A stretch of 64,000 nt of DNA from Mycobacteroides sp. LB1 (lineage in GTDB: Bacteria > Actinomycetota > Actinomycetes > Mycobacteriales > Mycobacteriaceae), in NCBI RefSeq assembly GCF_013449725.1, contig NZ_JACCFF010000006.1:248001-312000 (forward strand), written 5' to 3'. Positions 26,970-34,706 of this stretch are shown in pieces. Both the position numbers and the translations under genes were made by a program. Position 1 is the first letter of the stretch; each line of letters begins with the position of its first letter. The notes below the pieces were generated by a model. It made no database searches, had not been told where the DNA came from, and was given only the letters and a program-made list of their open reading frames with translations.

Positions 26970-27042
26970 TCCCCTGTAGCTCAATTGGCAGAGCTTCCGA
27001 CTGTTAATCGGACGGTTCTTGGTTCGAGTCCAAGCGGGGGAG
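26970..27042 (+). tRNA. asnT: tRNA-Asn (GTT)
   Basis: A full cloverleaf can be drawn: acceptor TCCCCTG paired with CGGGGGA, D-arm GCTC..GAGC, anticodon loop CTGTTAA with anticodon GTT, T-arm CTTGG-TTCGAGT-CCAAG, discriminator G and an encoded CCA at 27043-27045. A TAAAGT element about 40 bases upstream could be a -10 box. The gene is followed by a strong hairpin terminator and then by an accessory type VII cassette, so it may mark an integration boundary. I found no downstream copy of its 3' end. Confidence 0.96.
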
Positions 27043-27062
27043 CCACCAGCACATATTCTGAG

Positions 27063-27102
27063 AAACCCGGTGTAGCGCGAGGTGTAGCTACCCGGGTTTT
27101 TT
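27063..27102 (+). terminator. Rho-independent terminator after tRNA-Asn
   Basis: An eight-base perfect stem, AAACCCGG with CCGGGTTT, closes a 21-base loop and runs into a T-rich tail (TTTTTT). The loop carries GTGTAGC twice. It would end the tRNA-Asn transcript and insulate the downstream cassette. Confidence 0.75.
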
Positions 27103-27244
27103 CGTGCCTTCGATGCGAGACGCCCGGCGTACATGCGAGCACATGCGTGCGAGCAGTTAAGAAGCCCGCCGGGTGGCTGCCAGGCTGATCCTTTGGTCAT
27201 CGGACGGCGTCTTCGTACTCGGTTGATTTTTGTTGAAGATTGAT

Positions 27245-27270
27245 GGAACCGGATCGAATCCCGTGCCGTC
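27245..27270 (+). promoter_or_regulatory. ECF-sigma-type promoter upstream of the secretion cassette
   Basis: GGAAC at 27245-27249 and CGTC at 27267-27270 are separated by exactly 17 bases, the layout of ECF sigma-factor promoters in actinobacteria (GGAAC, 16-18 bases, CGTC). The predicted start is about 40 bases before the ATG at 27317. SigM-type ECF factors are known to control Esx-like genes in mycobacteria, so the class fits, but which sigma factor acts here is inference. Confidence 0.5.
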
Positions 27271-27316
27271 CTATCTAGATGAATGGCAGTTGTTACGACG
27301 AAACGTGAGGTGGGCG

Positions 27317-27712
27317 ATGGGGGAGTACAAGTTCGACATCAACGGGATGTCTCCTGATGCTCGGCAGGAGGCTTCGGAAGCCGCCCGCACCACCCTGCGT
27401 TTCAAAGATGGCTATGGCGTGGAGCTAGCGGGGGACATGCTCCGGGCTCGCGACATCATCGACAAGCAGCTCAAGCTGGCGGCCGACACGCGCGATCTCC
27501 TTCTCGGGGATCTTCCGTCCGGGCACGCAGCGGCCAAGCACTATGCCGAACAGCGCAAGAAGGCCTTCGATGCGTTGACTAAGATTCGCGATCATTACCA
27601 GGCTCACGCGGATCACTTCATCGCGACGGAGATGTTGTTTCGCAACACCGAGGAGCGCAACGCCGGTCGGATAAATCCGTACAAGGATGGAACGGCGACG
27701 GTGAACTACTGA
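27317..27712 (+). CDS. Small helical protein, first gene of type VII-like cassette
   Basis: A 131-residue, charged, almost wholly helical protein without a signal peptide. I use the ATG at 27317, with GAGGTGGG just before it as ribosome site; GTG at 27305 is possible but would overlap that site. It begins GEYKFDINGMSPDARQEA and has heptad-like Ala/Leu spacing through about residue 110. The size and helicity resemble WXG100-like or chaperone-like proteins of type VII loci, but it has no WxG. The stop overlaps the ATG of the lipoprotein gene. The function is unknown; a secreted partner or cytosolic chaperone of the cassette is a guess from context. Confidence 0.65.
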   Translation: MGEYKFDINGMSPDARQEASEAARTTLRFKDGYGVELAGDMLRARDIIDKQLKLAADTRDLLLGDLPSGHAAAKHYAEQRKKAFDALTKIRDHYQAHADHFIATEMLFRNTEERNAGRINPYKDGTATVNY

Positions 27713-28326
27713 TGATGCGGATGGGCTTGGCTTGCGTGGGGGCACTGTTGGCTGCCGGCTGTTCGACATCGACGGGTATCACTAAGCCGGCAGATGTCAG
27801 CGGATCCGGGTCGGCCTCAGCATCGACAAGCGTGTCCGCTGCGACAACGTCGCAGCCGCAGGTATCGAGCACATTGACCGAACCGCATCCACCGCCGAAT
27901 CACTGGAACGACGGGACAAGCTATGACCCATGCCTGACTTACACGGCCGAGCAGATTCGGTCATGGGGCGTAGATCCCGCACAGGTCGACGATCGGGGAG
28001 TCGAGGATCGCCAGGTTCGTGGGTGTCGATGGTCCGCAGACGGTTGGTCGATTGGCCTCACGGTGGCCAACACGAAAGCTTCGTCATACCTCGATCCCGA
28101 GCTGTTCGATAACCCGCGGCCGATCACGATCGCCGGTCTTGATGGCGTGATCTACCAGGGCGGCAACGCGTCGGCTCCGGGCTGCACGGTGTCACTTCCC
28201 GTGCAGAACGCATCGGTGGGCGTCATAGTCCTGATCTTCGACCCGAAGCGGGCCAAGGGTGTTTCCGATCCGTGCGCGAAAGCAACCGAGGTGGCCACCG
28301 CGGTGGCTCCGACTCTTCCGAAGTGA
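27712..28326 (+). CDS. DUF3558-like lipoprotein
   Basis: A 204-residue lipoprotein. The signal peptide GLACVGALLAAGC ends in a good lipobox (LAAGC), a Ser/Thr-rich linker follows, and the globular part has DPCLTYTAEQI, GCRWSADG, PGCTVSL and DPCAKA. The two DPC boxes and spaced cysteines match the DUF3558 family, which is frequent in actinobacterial type VII-associated loci. It would be anchored outside the cell membrane. The ATG overlaps the previous stop; a second ATG one codon on is possible. The role in the cassette is unknown and may be in secretion or substrate handling. Confidence 0.7.
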   Translation: MMRMGLACVGALLAAGCSTSTGITKPADVSGSGSASASTSVSAATTSQPQVSSTLTEPHPPPNHWNDGTSYDPCLTYTAEQIRSWGVDPAQVDDRGVEDRQVRGCRWSADGWSIGLTVANTKASSYLDPELFDNPRPITIAGLDGVIYQGGNASAPGCTVSLPVQNASVGVIVLIFDPKRAKGVSDPCAKATEVATAVAPTLPK

Positions 28327-28341
28327 AATGGGGTGTCAGTA

Positions 28342-29550
28342 ATGGCTGATGATGGTTGGCAGGGGATGTCGCATCAGGACATCATTTCCAAGCTGTCGGG
28401 TTTGGGGGTGGAGTCGGCGCGTGCAGAAGCTGACCGGTGGAGCACCGTCTACGGAGCCGTTTCCGAATCGGTGGATACGGCGATGAAGGTGCGCAGCAAG
28501 CTTCTCGATACCGAGTCTTGGTCGGGCGAGGCGGCTAATTCGGCGTACGACAGCGTGGATCGCACGTACAAGAAGATTGCGAACCCGGATACGGGATTGG
28601 CGGCCGAGGCGGGGAAGCTGAGCCAGGCCGCCGACCAGGACGCCGAAACCCTCATTGTGGCTAGCAGGGTGCCGCAGAGTTATCCCGTCCCTGATGAGAA
28701 AGCTTCTAAGGACGAAAAGCAGCAGGCGCTCAACGCGATTCGCAACGAGGCGCAGAGTATGTACACGAATCCGATGTCGGCGAATCGGCCCCAGGTCACC
28801 GACCCCGACGTGCAGCAGCTTGGGCCGACGCCGAATGACCAGGGTGGTGGCGGCAACACTGGCGGCGGTGGCAATAATTCGGGTGGTTCCGGTGGTGGGA
28901 CGCAGACTCCGTCGCCGTCCGAAGGTAAGGCCAAGGGCGACACCAAACCGCAACTCGCGTCCGGTGATGGTCAGCAGGGTGGTGCCGGTCAAGGTCAGGG
29001 GCAGGGCAGCGGTTCCGGCGGTGGTCAAGGATCCGGATCGGGTGGCGGCTCAGGCTCCGGTGGTGCGGGTTCCGGGTTTGGTTCTGGCTCTAAGGATTCC
29101 GGGTCGGGATTGCCGGTGGGTGGTACGACTGCAGCTGGGTTCTCGCCGTCTGCGACCGGCGCTGTTGGAGGTTCGGGTTCCGGCATCGCGAGCGGTGGCC
29201 TCGGTGCGTTGCGTGGCGGCGCAGGGCTTCCCGGTGGTGCCGCAGGTGGTGCAGGCGGGGTGAATCCGGCGGCTATGGGTGCCACGGGTGTGCGCGGTAT
29301 GGGGCCGATGGGCATGATGGGCGGCGCTGGTGCACATGGCAAGGGCGGTAAGGGCGAAGACGACGAAGATCACCAGACCCCGAGCTTTTTGATCAACGTC
29401 GACAACGGCAACGAACTGTTCGGTGAGGAGATCAAGGCGTCCCCCGGCGTGATTGGTGACTGGACCGAGAGTGAGGCCGCCGAGAAGAAGGCGCGCGAGG
29501 CTGAGATCCGCCGTTACAAGTCCATGGGCTGGGATGTCAAGTTCGAGTGA
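28342..29550 (+). CDS. PPE/EspB-like type VII secretion substrate with Gly-rich region
   Basis: A 402-residue protein from the ATG at 28342; a GTG at 28333 would add three residues. Residues 1-110 are helical with a WSG turn (DTESWSGEAANSAY) followed at once by YDSVD, a YxxxD signal as in type VII substrates. Residues about 165-345 are low-complexity Gly/Ser/Gln/Pro. The last 50 residues are a charged, conserved-looking block (INVDNGNELFGEE and YKSMGWDVKFE). This layout resembles EspB and PPE-domain proteins of actinobacterial toxin loci. It probably forms a complex with one of the small helical neighbours during export. The low-complexity part may contain indels among strains. Confidence 0.68.
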   Translation: MADDGWQGMSHQDIISKLSGLGVESARAEADRWSTVYGAVSESVDTAMKVRSKLLDTESWSGEAANSAYDSVDRTYKKIANPDTGLAAEAGKLSQAADQDAETLIVASRVPQSYPVPDEKASKDEKQQALNAIRNEAQSMYTNPMSANRPQVTDPDVQQLGPTPNDQGGGGNTGGGGNNSGGSGGGTQTPSPSEGKAKGDTKPQLASGDGQQGGAGQGQGQGSGSGGGQGSGSGGGSGSGGAGSGFGSGSKDSGSGLPVGGTTAAGFSPSATGAVGGSGSGIASGGLGALRGGAGLPGGAAGGAGGVNPAAMGATGVRGMGPMGMMGGAGAHGKGGKGEDDEDHQTPSFLINVDNGNELFGEEIKASPGVIGDWTESEAAEKKAREAEIRRYKSMGWDVKFE

Positions 29551-29629
29551 ACGCAACAGGTTTGGTCGAGTAGGTGGATGGCGTTGATGTCGCAAAAAGC
29601 TGATACCGATGCATATGGCAGGGGGCGCA

Positions 29630-29920
29630 ATGCTTGTTGATCCCAAGATTCTCAGGGCGTTCGCGGGCAGTGTTGATCACGCGTCGTCGTTGGTGCATGA
29701 CGCGGACGTCGGTAAGAAGGTAACTACAGCCGCTGACGGTTTGAACGGTTCGGCCACGCAGTGGGCAGCCCGCACGATCGGCGCGAATGTCTCCACGGCG
29801 TTCGACAAGATCGCCGATGGTCTCAAGCGGGAGGCTGCTGCTGTGCGGGGAACAGGCGACACATTCCAGGTCAAAGACGAGGATCTGGCTGGTACTTTCA
29901 AGACTCTCTGGCCGCGCTGA
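29630..29920 (+). CDS. EspC-like (PF10824-type) small secreted protein
   Basis: A protein of 96 residues from the ATG at 29630 with GCAGGGGG as ribosome site; earlier in-frame ATGs at 29609 and 29615 lack one. It starts MLVDPKILRAF, the opening of EspC/DUF2580-type ESX secretion-associated proteins, then forms two helices with a W-containing turn (SATQWAARTIG) between them. EspC-like proteins are exported by ESX systems, often as partners of larger substrates. The stop overlaps the ATG of the large downstream gene, so the two are probably made together and may form a heterodimer. No clear YxxxD/E signal is seen. Confidence 0.68.
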   Translation: MLVDPKILRAFAGSVDHASSLVHDADVGKKVTTAADGLNGSATQWAARTIGANVSTAFDKIADGLKREAAAVRGTGDTFQVKDEDLAGTFKTLWPR

Positions 29921-31257
29921 TGCTCCCATCGCGACCAACATTGATCGGCTGGAATCCAGCTTCGCTGGCCCCAGCAGGCGCATCGATCACCACAGGTGGT
30001 GAGTCGGTTGAGAATGCCACTCGCGGTCTGGAAAGCGATGTTGGAGACATGCCCGATCTGAAGGTTTGGGCGGGCCAATCGCATGACGCTGCTGTGGAGA
30101 TGTTCGGTCGCACTCGACGTTACGCGGCTGATATGGCCGATTACGCCACCGATATTGGGCACGCTCTGGGCGATGGAAGCACTCGCATTGGAAACGCACG
30201 ATCGGCTCTGTTGGACAAGGCGAACGAGATCGACCAGGGCCAGTTCCATGTCACTGACCAATGGGTGGTTCTGATCAAGCCCGCACAAATGACGGCAGAA
30301 CAAGCCGCCGCCCTCAAGCAGCAGGCGCAAGCTGACCAGCTGAGAGTTGATCAGCTCCTTTTGACTGTGGGCGAGGCCGACGATGCGACCGCGGATGCGA
30401 TGCAAACTGCCGCCAAAAAGCATGGCTTTGAGCCCAATCCCCTTACAGGGCTGGTTATTCCGAAACCTAGCGACGAGGTACCGAATCCGTCTACACCGCT
30501 TGGGATAATCCAGCAGCAGTCAATCCTCAAAGAAGACATGGGGGTCACGGTTCGGGATCGCCAGGAATCGGAGCCGGATGCTCAGGGAACCAAAACGATC
30601 ACGTTGACGATGCAAGACGGAAGTAAGCAAGTGGAGACCGATTTCGGGTTTCAAGCCGACAGGTCGAAGGCTGACAAGGTGCAGATCCAGCATTTCGCGG
30701 CTGATGGCAGCGCCATCTCGACGACCACATCCTGGAAAGACTGGGACGGCACTAAGAACACCGAGGTGGACTGGCCTAACCAAACGTTTGTGAACATGCG
30801 CGAGTACAAGGACGGCACTAAGACCGCGTGGGTCACCACCGCGGACGGCAAAAGCGCCGAAGTCCCGCCGTACAAGTTCTTGGCGCACCCCGTGGCATCA
30901 TCTGTCGGCGGCGCACTCACCGCCATCGACAAGGCATCTGAAACCGGAATTCCGTTCCTTGGCCAGGAGGCCGTCGAAAAGGTTGGCGTGGGAGCGCGTT
31001 TCGCCGGGCCAGCACTGGGAATCGGGATGACACTGTACGACATGGCCAACGCCCAAGATCCAACCGAAGCGTGTGTCGCCGGCATATCGGGAGGATTCGG
31101 CGTCGCCGGAGCATGGGGCGGCGGAGCGGTTACGGGCCTGCTCGGTATCGAGTCAGGTCCACTTGATGTCGCTGTGGCGGGGGCTGGCTCTGTAGCTGGT
31201 GAACAGCTTTTTGGCTGGGTGGGCGACAAGGTAGGTCGCGCCGTATGCGGGGGGTAG
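29920..31257 (+). CDS. Putative type VII effector: WXG-like N-terminus, Gly-rich hydrophobic C-terminus
   Basis: A 445-residue protein starting in the ATG that overlaps the EspC-like stop. Residues 1-110 are helical with a WxG turn (LKVWAGQSHDAAVEMF). A coiled helical part reaches about 165 and a polar, Thr/Lys-rich domain about 165-345. The last 100 residues are hydrophobic and extremely rich in Gly and Ala (for example GISGGFGVAGAWGGGAVTGL), with cysteines in EACVAG and AVCGG. That build is like type VII toxins with membrane-active C-termini such as TspA of Staphylococcus aureus, though no homology is claimed. The next gene, a membrane protein overlapping it by 13 bases, could be the immunity factor. 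Function is inferred. Confidence 0.6.
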   Translation: MLPSRPTLIGWNPASLAPAGASITTGGESVENATRGLESDVGDMPDLKVWAGQSHDAAVEMFGRTRRYAADMADYATDIGHALGDGSTRIGNARSALLDKANEIDQGQFHVTDQWVVLIKPAQMTAEQAAALKQQAQADQLRVDQLLLTVGEADDATADAMQTAAKKHGFEPNPLTGLVIPKPSDEVPNPSTPLGIIQQQSILKEDMGVTVRDRQESEPDAQGTKTITLTMQDGSKQVETDFGFQADRSKADKVQIQHFAADGSAISTTTSWKDWDGTKNTEVDWPNQTFVNMREYKDGTKTAWVTTADGKSAEVPPYKFLAHPVASSVGGALTAIDKASETGIPFLGQEAVEKVGVGARFAGPALGIGMTLYDMANAQDPTEACVAGISGGFGVAGAWGGGAVTGLLGIESGPLDVAVAGAGSVAGEQLFGWVGDKVGRAVCGG

Positions 31258-32030
31258 CACTGCCACGCCCCGTGGCGTGGCGAGGCGATCGAACCGCGCT
31301 GAGCGTCGCCGTTTCCCTCGCGTTCATTGGTGCCGCTGTGCCATGCGGTATCAAAGGTGTCGAATCCGTAACTGCTGCTGACTATCCAACTGCCACGATC
31401 GCTCTTGCCGCAGGCGCCGCTCTGGTCTTGCTCGCGGGCACCCTAGCCCTTGTCGCCGTTGCTCAGTCGATCACTCCCCTCATCAAAGAGGAACACGATG
31501 CGACGCTGTTGCTGCCCGACAGAAAAGTCCAGGTCCTGTACCGCGCGAGCTTTCTGACCGGTGTTACGTCCACCGCCCTATTCGCGATCCTTGTCCCACT
31601 CAGGAAAACGAGTTTTCACCTCTCCGAGGGGGGCTACACCTTCTACCCGATCTGGGCCGGTGTAATTGCTGTCCTGTTACTCATTCCGCTGGTGAGATCT
31701 CTTCGGCGAGAAGGAATGTGCTATGTGCATCTGACAGTGAGTGGGATCAAACTGGACGACGGATATTCGTCCTTCGAGAGCCGCTGGACAGACATCAAAA
31801 AGGTCGCCGACAGTACCCCCAAGAGCAAGGGCCGTCGACTGATCGTCTTCAACCTGGCCGATGACACCACCCGGTCCTTCAACGCCACCGGTATGTTCAC
31901 GCCAGGCGGAGTCGCTCTGTATTGGATGATTCGGCACTACTGGAAACACCCCGAGGATCGCGCCGAACTGGCGGACGGCCGCGCGCTTGATCGCCTGCGC
32001 GACGAGCGATTTGACACCACCGTTCCATGA
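31245..32030 (+). CDS. Multi-pass membrane protein, candidate immunity protein
   Basis: A 261-residue protein that begins inside the preceding gene. Four hydrophobic stretches are visible: SVAVSLAFIGAAVPCGI, TIALAAGAALVLLAGTLALVAVA, SFLTGVTSTALFAILVPL and YPIWAGVIAVLLLIPLV. A soluble C-terminal part of about 95 residues (FESRWTDIKKVADSTP, then VFNLADDTTRSF) looks like a PH-type or YcxB-like domain. Overlap with a putative membrane-active effector and its own membrane location fit an immunity protein that protects the producer's membrane. That role is inference; a simple accessory membrane component of the cassette is the alternative. Confidence 0.6.
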   Translation: MRGVALPRPVAWRGDRTALSVAVSLAFIGAAVPCGIKGVESVTAADYPTATIALAAGAALVLLAGTLALVAVAQSITPLIKEEHDATLLLPDRKVQVLYRASFLTGVTSTALFAILVPLRKTSFHLSEGGYTFYPIWAGVIAVLLLIPLVRSLRREGMCYVHLTVSGIKLDDGYSSFESRWTDIKKVADSTPKSKGRRLIVFNLADDTTRSFNATGMFTPGGVALYWMIRHYWKHPEDRAELADGRALDRLRDERFDTTVP

Positions 32031-32440
32031 TCAAGCCGCAGCCCCAACTCGACCCGCCCCGGCTGGACCTGGCTGCGGGCCTGTACGACATGGCGGCCTG
32101 GCAGCTTGACGCTGTTCTCGATGATGTTGTTGGATAAGGGATTTCACCCCAGGGTGCCGCCAGCCTTCAAGTGCTCACTGCCCTGATCCGGTGGCAGGCC
32201 GAAGGGTACCGGCGGTTCGCGGCGAAATCACGCGCTGATGCTGAGATGGTCGACGCGTATTTCGCGGGTGAGATAATCGCGCCCAACTCCGCCGCAGCGT
32301 TCGAGGCCTCAATCAGTCGTCCTGGGCACCCGCCGTTCCCGGAACGGGCCAACACTGTGGACTACGGCTTGCTTCAATCTGTGCGCAATCTGCTTGAGAG
32401 TCGCACGCGATTCTGTCCCGAGGGTTCGGACCGGGGATAG
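32027..32440 (+). pseudogene. Small soluble gene interrupted by an in-frame TAA
   Basis: An ATG at 32027 overlaps the stop of the membrane-protein gene. Frame 2 then reads 36 codons to a TAA at 32135-32137 and continues in the same frame without further stops to 32440. Both halves have protein-like composition (LDLAAGLYDMAAWQLDAVLD before, LIRWQAEGYRRFAAKSRADAE after) and join without a shift. The second half alone could restart at the GTG at 32171. I read it as one gene broken by a nonsense mutation or a sequencing error; two small genes are possible. The function is unknown; the site suggests an accessory part of the secretion cassette. Confidence 0.5.
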
Positions 32441-32524
32441 CGTATGCGGCCAAACAGGCCGCCGCCTTTTACTCTTGGTGCTATCCGCCGCTGTCGGTGT
32501 GACGGTCAGAAACTCTCAACTTAG

Positions 32525-32570
32525 TTGAAAATTGTTGGAACCGAAGCAGTCTCGGGTGCTTCGTATTAGA
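32525..32570 (+). repeat. Diverged copy of the cassette's upstream region, no gene behind it
   Basis: The block GTTGAAAATTGTTGGAACCG here matches GTTGAAGATTGATGGAACCG at 27232-27251 with two mismatches, and both are followed by TAT(C)TAGATG at a similar distance. The upstream copy forms the promoter of the type VII cassette. This copy has the GGAAC box at 32537-32541, but the nearest CGT is 20 bases on and no plus-strand gene follows. The whole 32,441-32,634 gap has no supported gene. It may be a relic of a second cassette. Confidence 0.5.
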
Positions 32571-32634
32571 TGTCAGCAGAGCCCCGACTGCCGACGTGAA
32601 CGCTCTAGGGCGAGTGCCTGAAAGACTTTTGTCG

Positions 32635-33357
32635 CTACTCGATGAAGTCGCCTGTGAGTGTGAGGGCTAGCCAATCGTCGACAATGTCCCACAGTCCTGG
32701 CGGATGGTCATCGAAAAGTCCTGCTCCTACGTTCCAAGCTTCGGTGCCGTGTGGGTCGGTGTTGATAACGATATATCCGCCCGCCCCGTCGGTGTAGAAC
32801 ATGACTAGGTTCTTGGCGAGCGGTGGGTCCTCGGGAGGCACTGAGAGATAGTGGAGTTCAGCTTCGCCCAGCCAGGTTTCCCAATCTATGAGCTTGTCGG
32901 CCTTGTAAATTCCGACTGGTTCAGAAACAGGTTCGTTGTGCAGGCCATTGTGGAGGCCGGTATAGAAATTCCGGACGCTCGTAGGCAGGCTGGCGACAAT
33001 GGGCGATGCATCGGAATCGGGTGGGTAGCCAAATAAGAACTCACGTCCTTCGGGTGCGTCGAAGGTGTACTGCAGCGCGAGTCCGGCGTGCTCGGCAGTG
33101 CTCATCCGGACCAGCGAGACGTCTACGCCATGTTCTTGTATGACCTCGTGGAATCGCCTCATTGCTCCCGGCAGTGTCTCTTCCCATGCGCGGAGTGCGA
33201 GTTGAATCGATTCGGAACTCTCGGAGTCGATCAGTTGAAGCCACCACGCCGGAGTCTTGAGCTTTTCGTCATCTGAAACATCTCCGTTGTTGGAGACGGC
33301 CAGCACCGTGCCGTCAAAACGTGTGGCGGCATCGGCTGCGAGTTCATCTCGGGTCAT
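32635..33357 (-). CDS. Hypothetical protein beside the secretion cassette
   Basis: A 240-residue soluble acidic protein with no signal peptide or membrane segment. It has many Trp and acidic residues, a mid-protein FLFGYPPDSDASP stretch and a C-terminal WDIVDDWLALTLTGDFIE. The composition and the GGYIVINTDPHG, then AWNVGAG pattern recall SMI1/KNR4 (SUKH) immunity proteins, which often end in such a strand and helix, but I cannot confirm this. It is convergent with the cassette, and its place next to a putative effector region makes an immunity role worth testing. Otherwise the function is unknown. Confidence 0.55.
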   Translation of the reverse strand: MTRDELAADAATRFDGTVLAVSNNGDVSDDEKLKTPAWWLQLIDSESSESIQLALRAWEETLPGAMRRFHEVIQEHGVDVSLVRMSTAEHAGLALQYTFDAPEGREFLFGYPPDSDASPIVASLPTSVRNFYTGLHNGLHNEPVSEPVGIYKADKLIDWETWLGEAELHYLSVPPEDPPLAKNLVMFYTDGAGGYIVINTDPHGTEAWNVGAGLFDDHPPGLWDIVDDWLALTLTGDFIE

Positions 33358-33413
33358 CTGATTAACGCCCCGGCACCGGCGAGTCGCTGAATTTCCTTTG
33401 CCTGACGTTGGTC

Positions 33414-33908
33414 TTACTCACCAGGTGGCTGCACCAGGTTCGCTGTGAGGTCAGTCAAGCCAGCACTGTTCAGCGGACGGGCCGGTTGCTGTGGAGCGAA
33501 GGGTTCGTAATAGTCCCCGCACTGGGCGAGAAACCGGTCAAACTCTTGTTCGTATTCGTCTACCCGGGCGTTCAGTCGATCAGCTTCGGCATTGAGTTGG
33601 TCCTTCTGCGCATTCAGTTGATCGGCTTCTCTGTTGTATGCGTCAACCGCCGCCTGGTTTGTAGTGTCGATCTGTGTGTTGTTATGCCTGGCCATAGCCG
33701 CTTTGAGAGCCTGTAGGCGTTTGTCATGGCTAGACATTTGCAGCTCTAACTTCGCTTTACCTGAAAACAGCGGCTCCTTCCAAGCGTCGCAGTCCTCGCG
33801 CGACATGGATACCTTCAAGCCGGAGTCAGCACTAGCGGCAGGGGTGCCGAGAGGTATTGCGGTCGCGAGAATGAGTAGAGCGAGTGTCGTTCTATACATT
33901 GTGGCCAA
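33414..33908 (-). CDS. Secreted coiled-coil protein
   Basis: A 164-residue protein with a Sec signal peptide (LALLILATAIPLGTPAASA, cleavage near residue 27) and then a helical body whose heptads repeat NAQKDQLNAEADRLNARVDEYEQEF, a clear coiled coil. Two cysteines (EDCDAW and AQCGDY) could form a disulfide. The tail is Pro-rich. An alternative start is three codons in. It is 56 bases from the preceding minus-strand gene and may be transcribed with it. No family was recognised. An envelope or secreted role is inferred from the signal peptide. Confidence 0.6.
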   Translation of the reverse strand: MATMYRTTLALLILATAIPLGTPAASADSGLKVSMSREDCDAWKEPLFSGKAKLELQMSSHDKRLQALKAAMARHNNTQIDTTNQAAVDAYNREADQLNAQKDQLNAEADRLNARVDEYEQEFDRFLAQCGDYYEPFAPQQPARPLNSAGLTDLTANLVQPPGE

Positions 33909-34203
33909 GACCGTCCCCGGTGATGTTTAACCCGCTGTCCGCCAGGTTTGCTTAAGTACAGCATGGTGATCTTGATCAGGCATCTGCACTATCTATCGTT
34001 TTCTAATCTTCCGACGTCGATGAGCACGAAGATGAAGGACATCGTCACCATCCAGCTCACCGCACGACCAGCGGCCCGTTGTCTATCCGGCCCGACTAGA
34101 CAAACGGGCTCAGCACTGCCAGAAGGACTGGCTCAGTGGTCTTGGTGATGCCGCATTCTTCATGCTCACGAGATAGAGCATGTTGCTGACTTGTGTGCCT
34201 GGC
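33909..34203. other. Gene-poor spacer between accessory and core blocks
   Basis: About 295 bases with mixed base composition and no ORF I can support. A weak short ORF at 33948-34148 on the plus strand has no ribosome site and unconvincing composition. No strong hairpin was seen. It separates the divergent promoters of the secreted coiled-coil gene and whatever lies upstream of the HIT gene's 3' end. Confidence 0.4.
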
Positions 34204-34635
34204 TTACTTCAGAGCCGCGGCCAGACGTCCGCCCAGCGCGCTGAGGGTGTGCGCGTCACCTCGGATGCCGGGCTGCCAGGGCAGCTGGAGCCGATCCTTG
34301 GACCTGTCGCGGTACCGCGGAATCACATGCAGATGAAAGTGGAACTCTGTCTGCCATGCGTCGGATCCGCAGCAGTTGAGCAGGTTCACACCGTCCGCAC
34401 CCAGTTCGCCGATTACGGCCTTGGCAATCCGTTGTGCCGCCAGGGTGACCGCGGTGAGATCGTCACCGGGTATCTCGAGCAGATCCTTACTGTGCCGCTT
34501 GGGAATAACGAGCAGATGCCCCTCGGTGGCGGGGTTGATATCCATGAACGCGTAGGTCGTCGCATCCTCGGCGACCTTCACGCTGGGGAGGCCGCCGGAG
34601 AGGATGCTGCAGAACACGCATTGATCGCCAATCAC
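34204..34635 (-). CDS. HIT family nucleotide-binding protein
   Basis: A 143-residue protein of the histidine-triad family. The signature HFHLHVIP gives H99, H101 and H103, with the catalytic residue expected to be the middle histidine. The N-terminus CVFCSILSGG has a CxxC pair that in related HIT proteins can bind zinc with later histidines. These enzymes hydrolyse nucleoside phosphoramidates or AMP-linked compounds. It stands alone on the minus strand. Substrate not predictable. Confidence 0.88.
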   Translation of the reverse strand: MIGDQCVFCSILSGGLPSVKVAEDATTYAFMDINPATEGHLLVIPKRHSKDLLEIPGDDLTAVTLAAQRIAKAVIGELGADGVNLLNCCGSDAWQTEFHFHLHVIPRYRDRSKDRLQLPWQPGIRGDAHTLSALGGRLAAALK

Positions 34636-34706
34636 GGCCTCACCCTAACCAGTGTGAAGCCGATCATGATCACGGAAACCGGCGAATGCGGCGCTATCCT
34701 GGAGTC

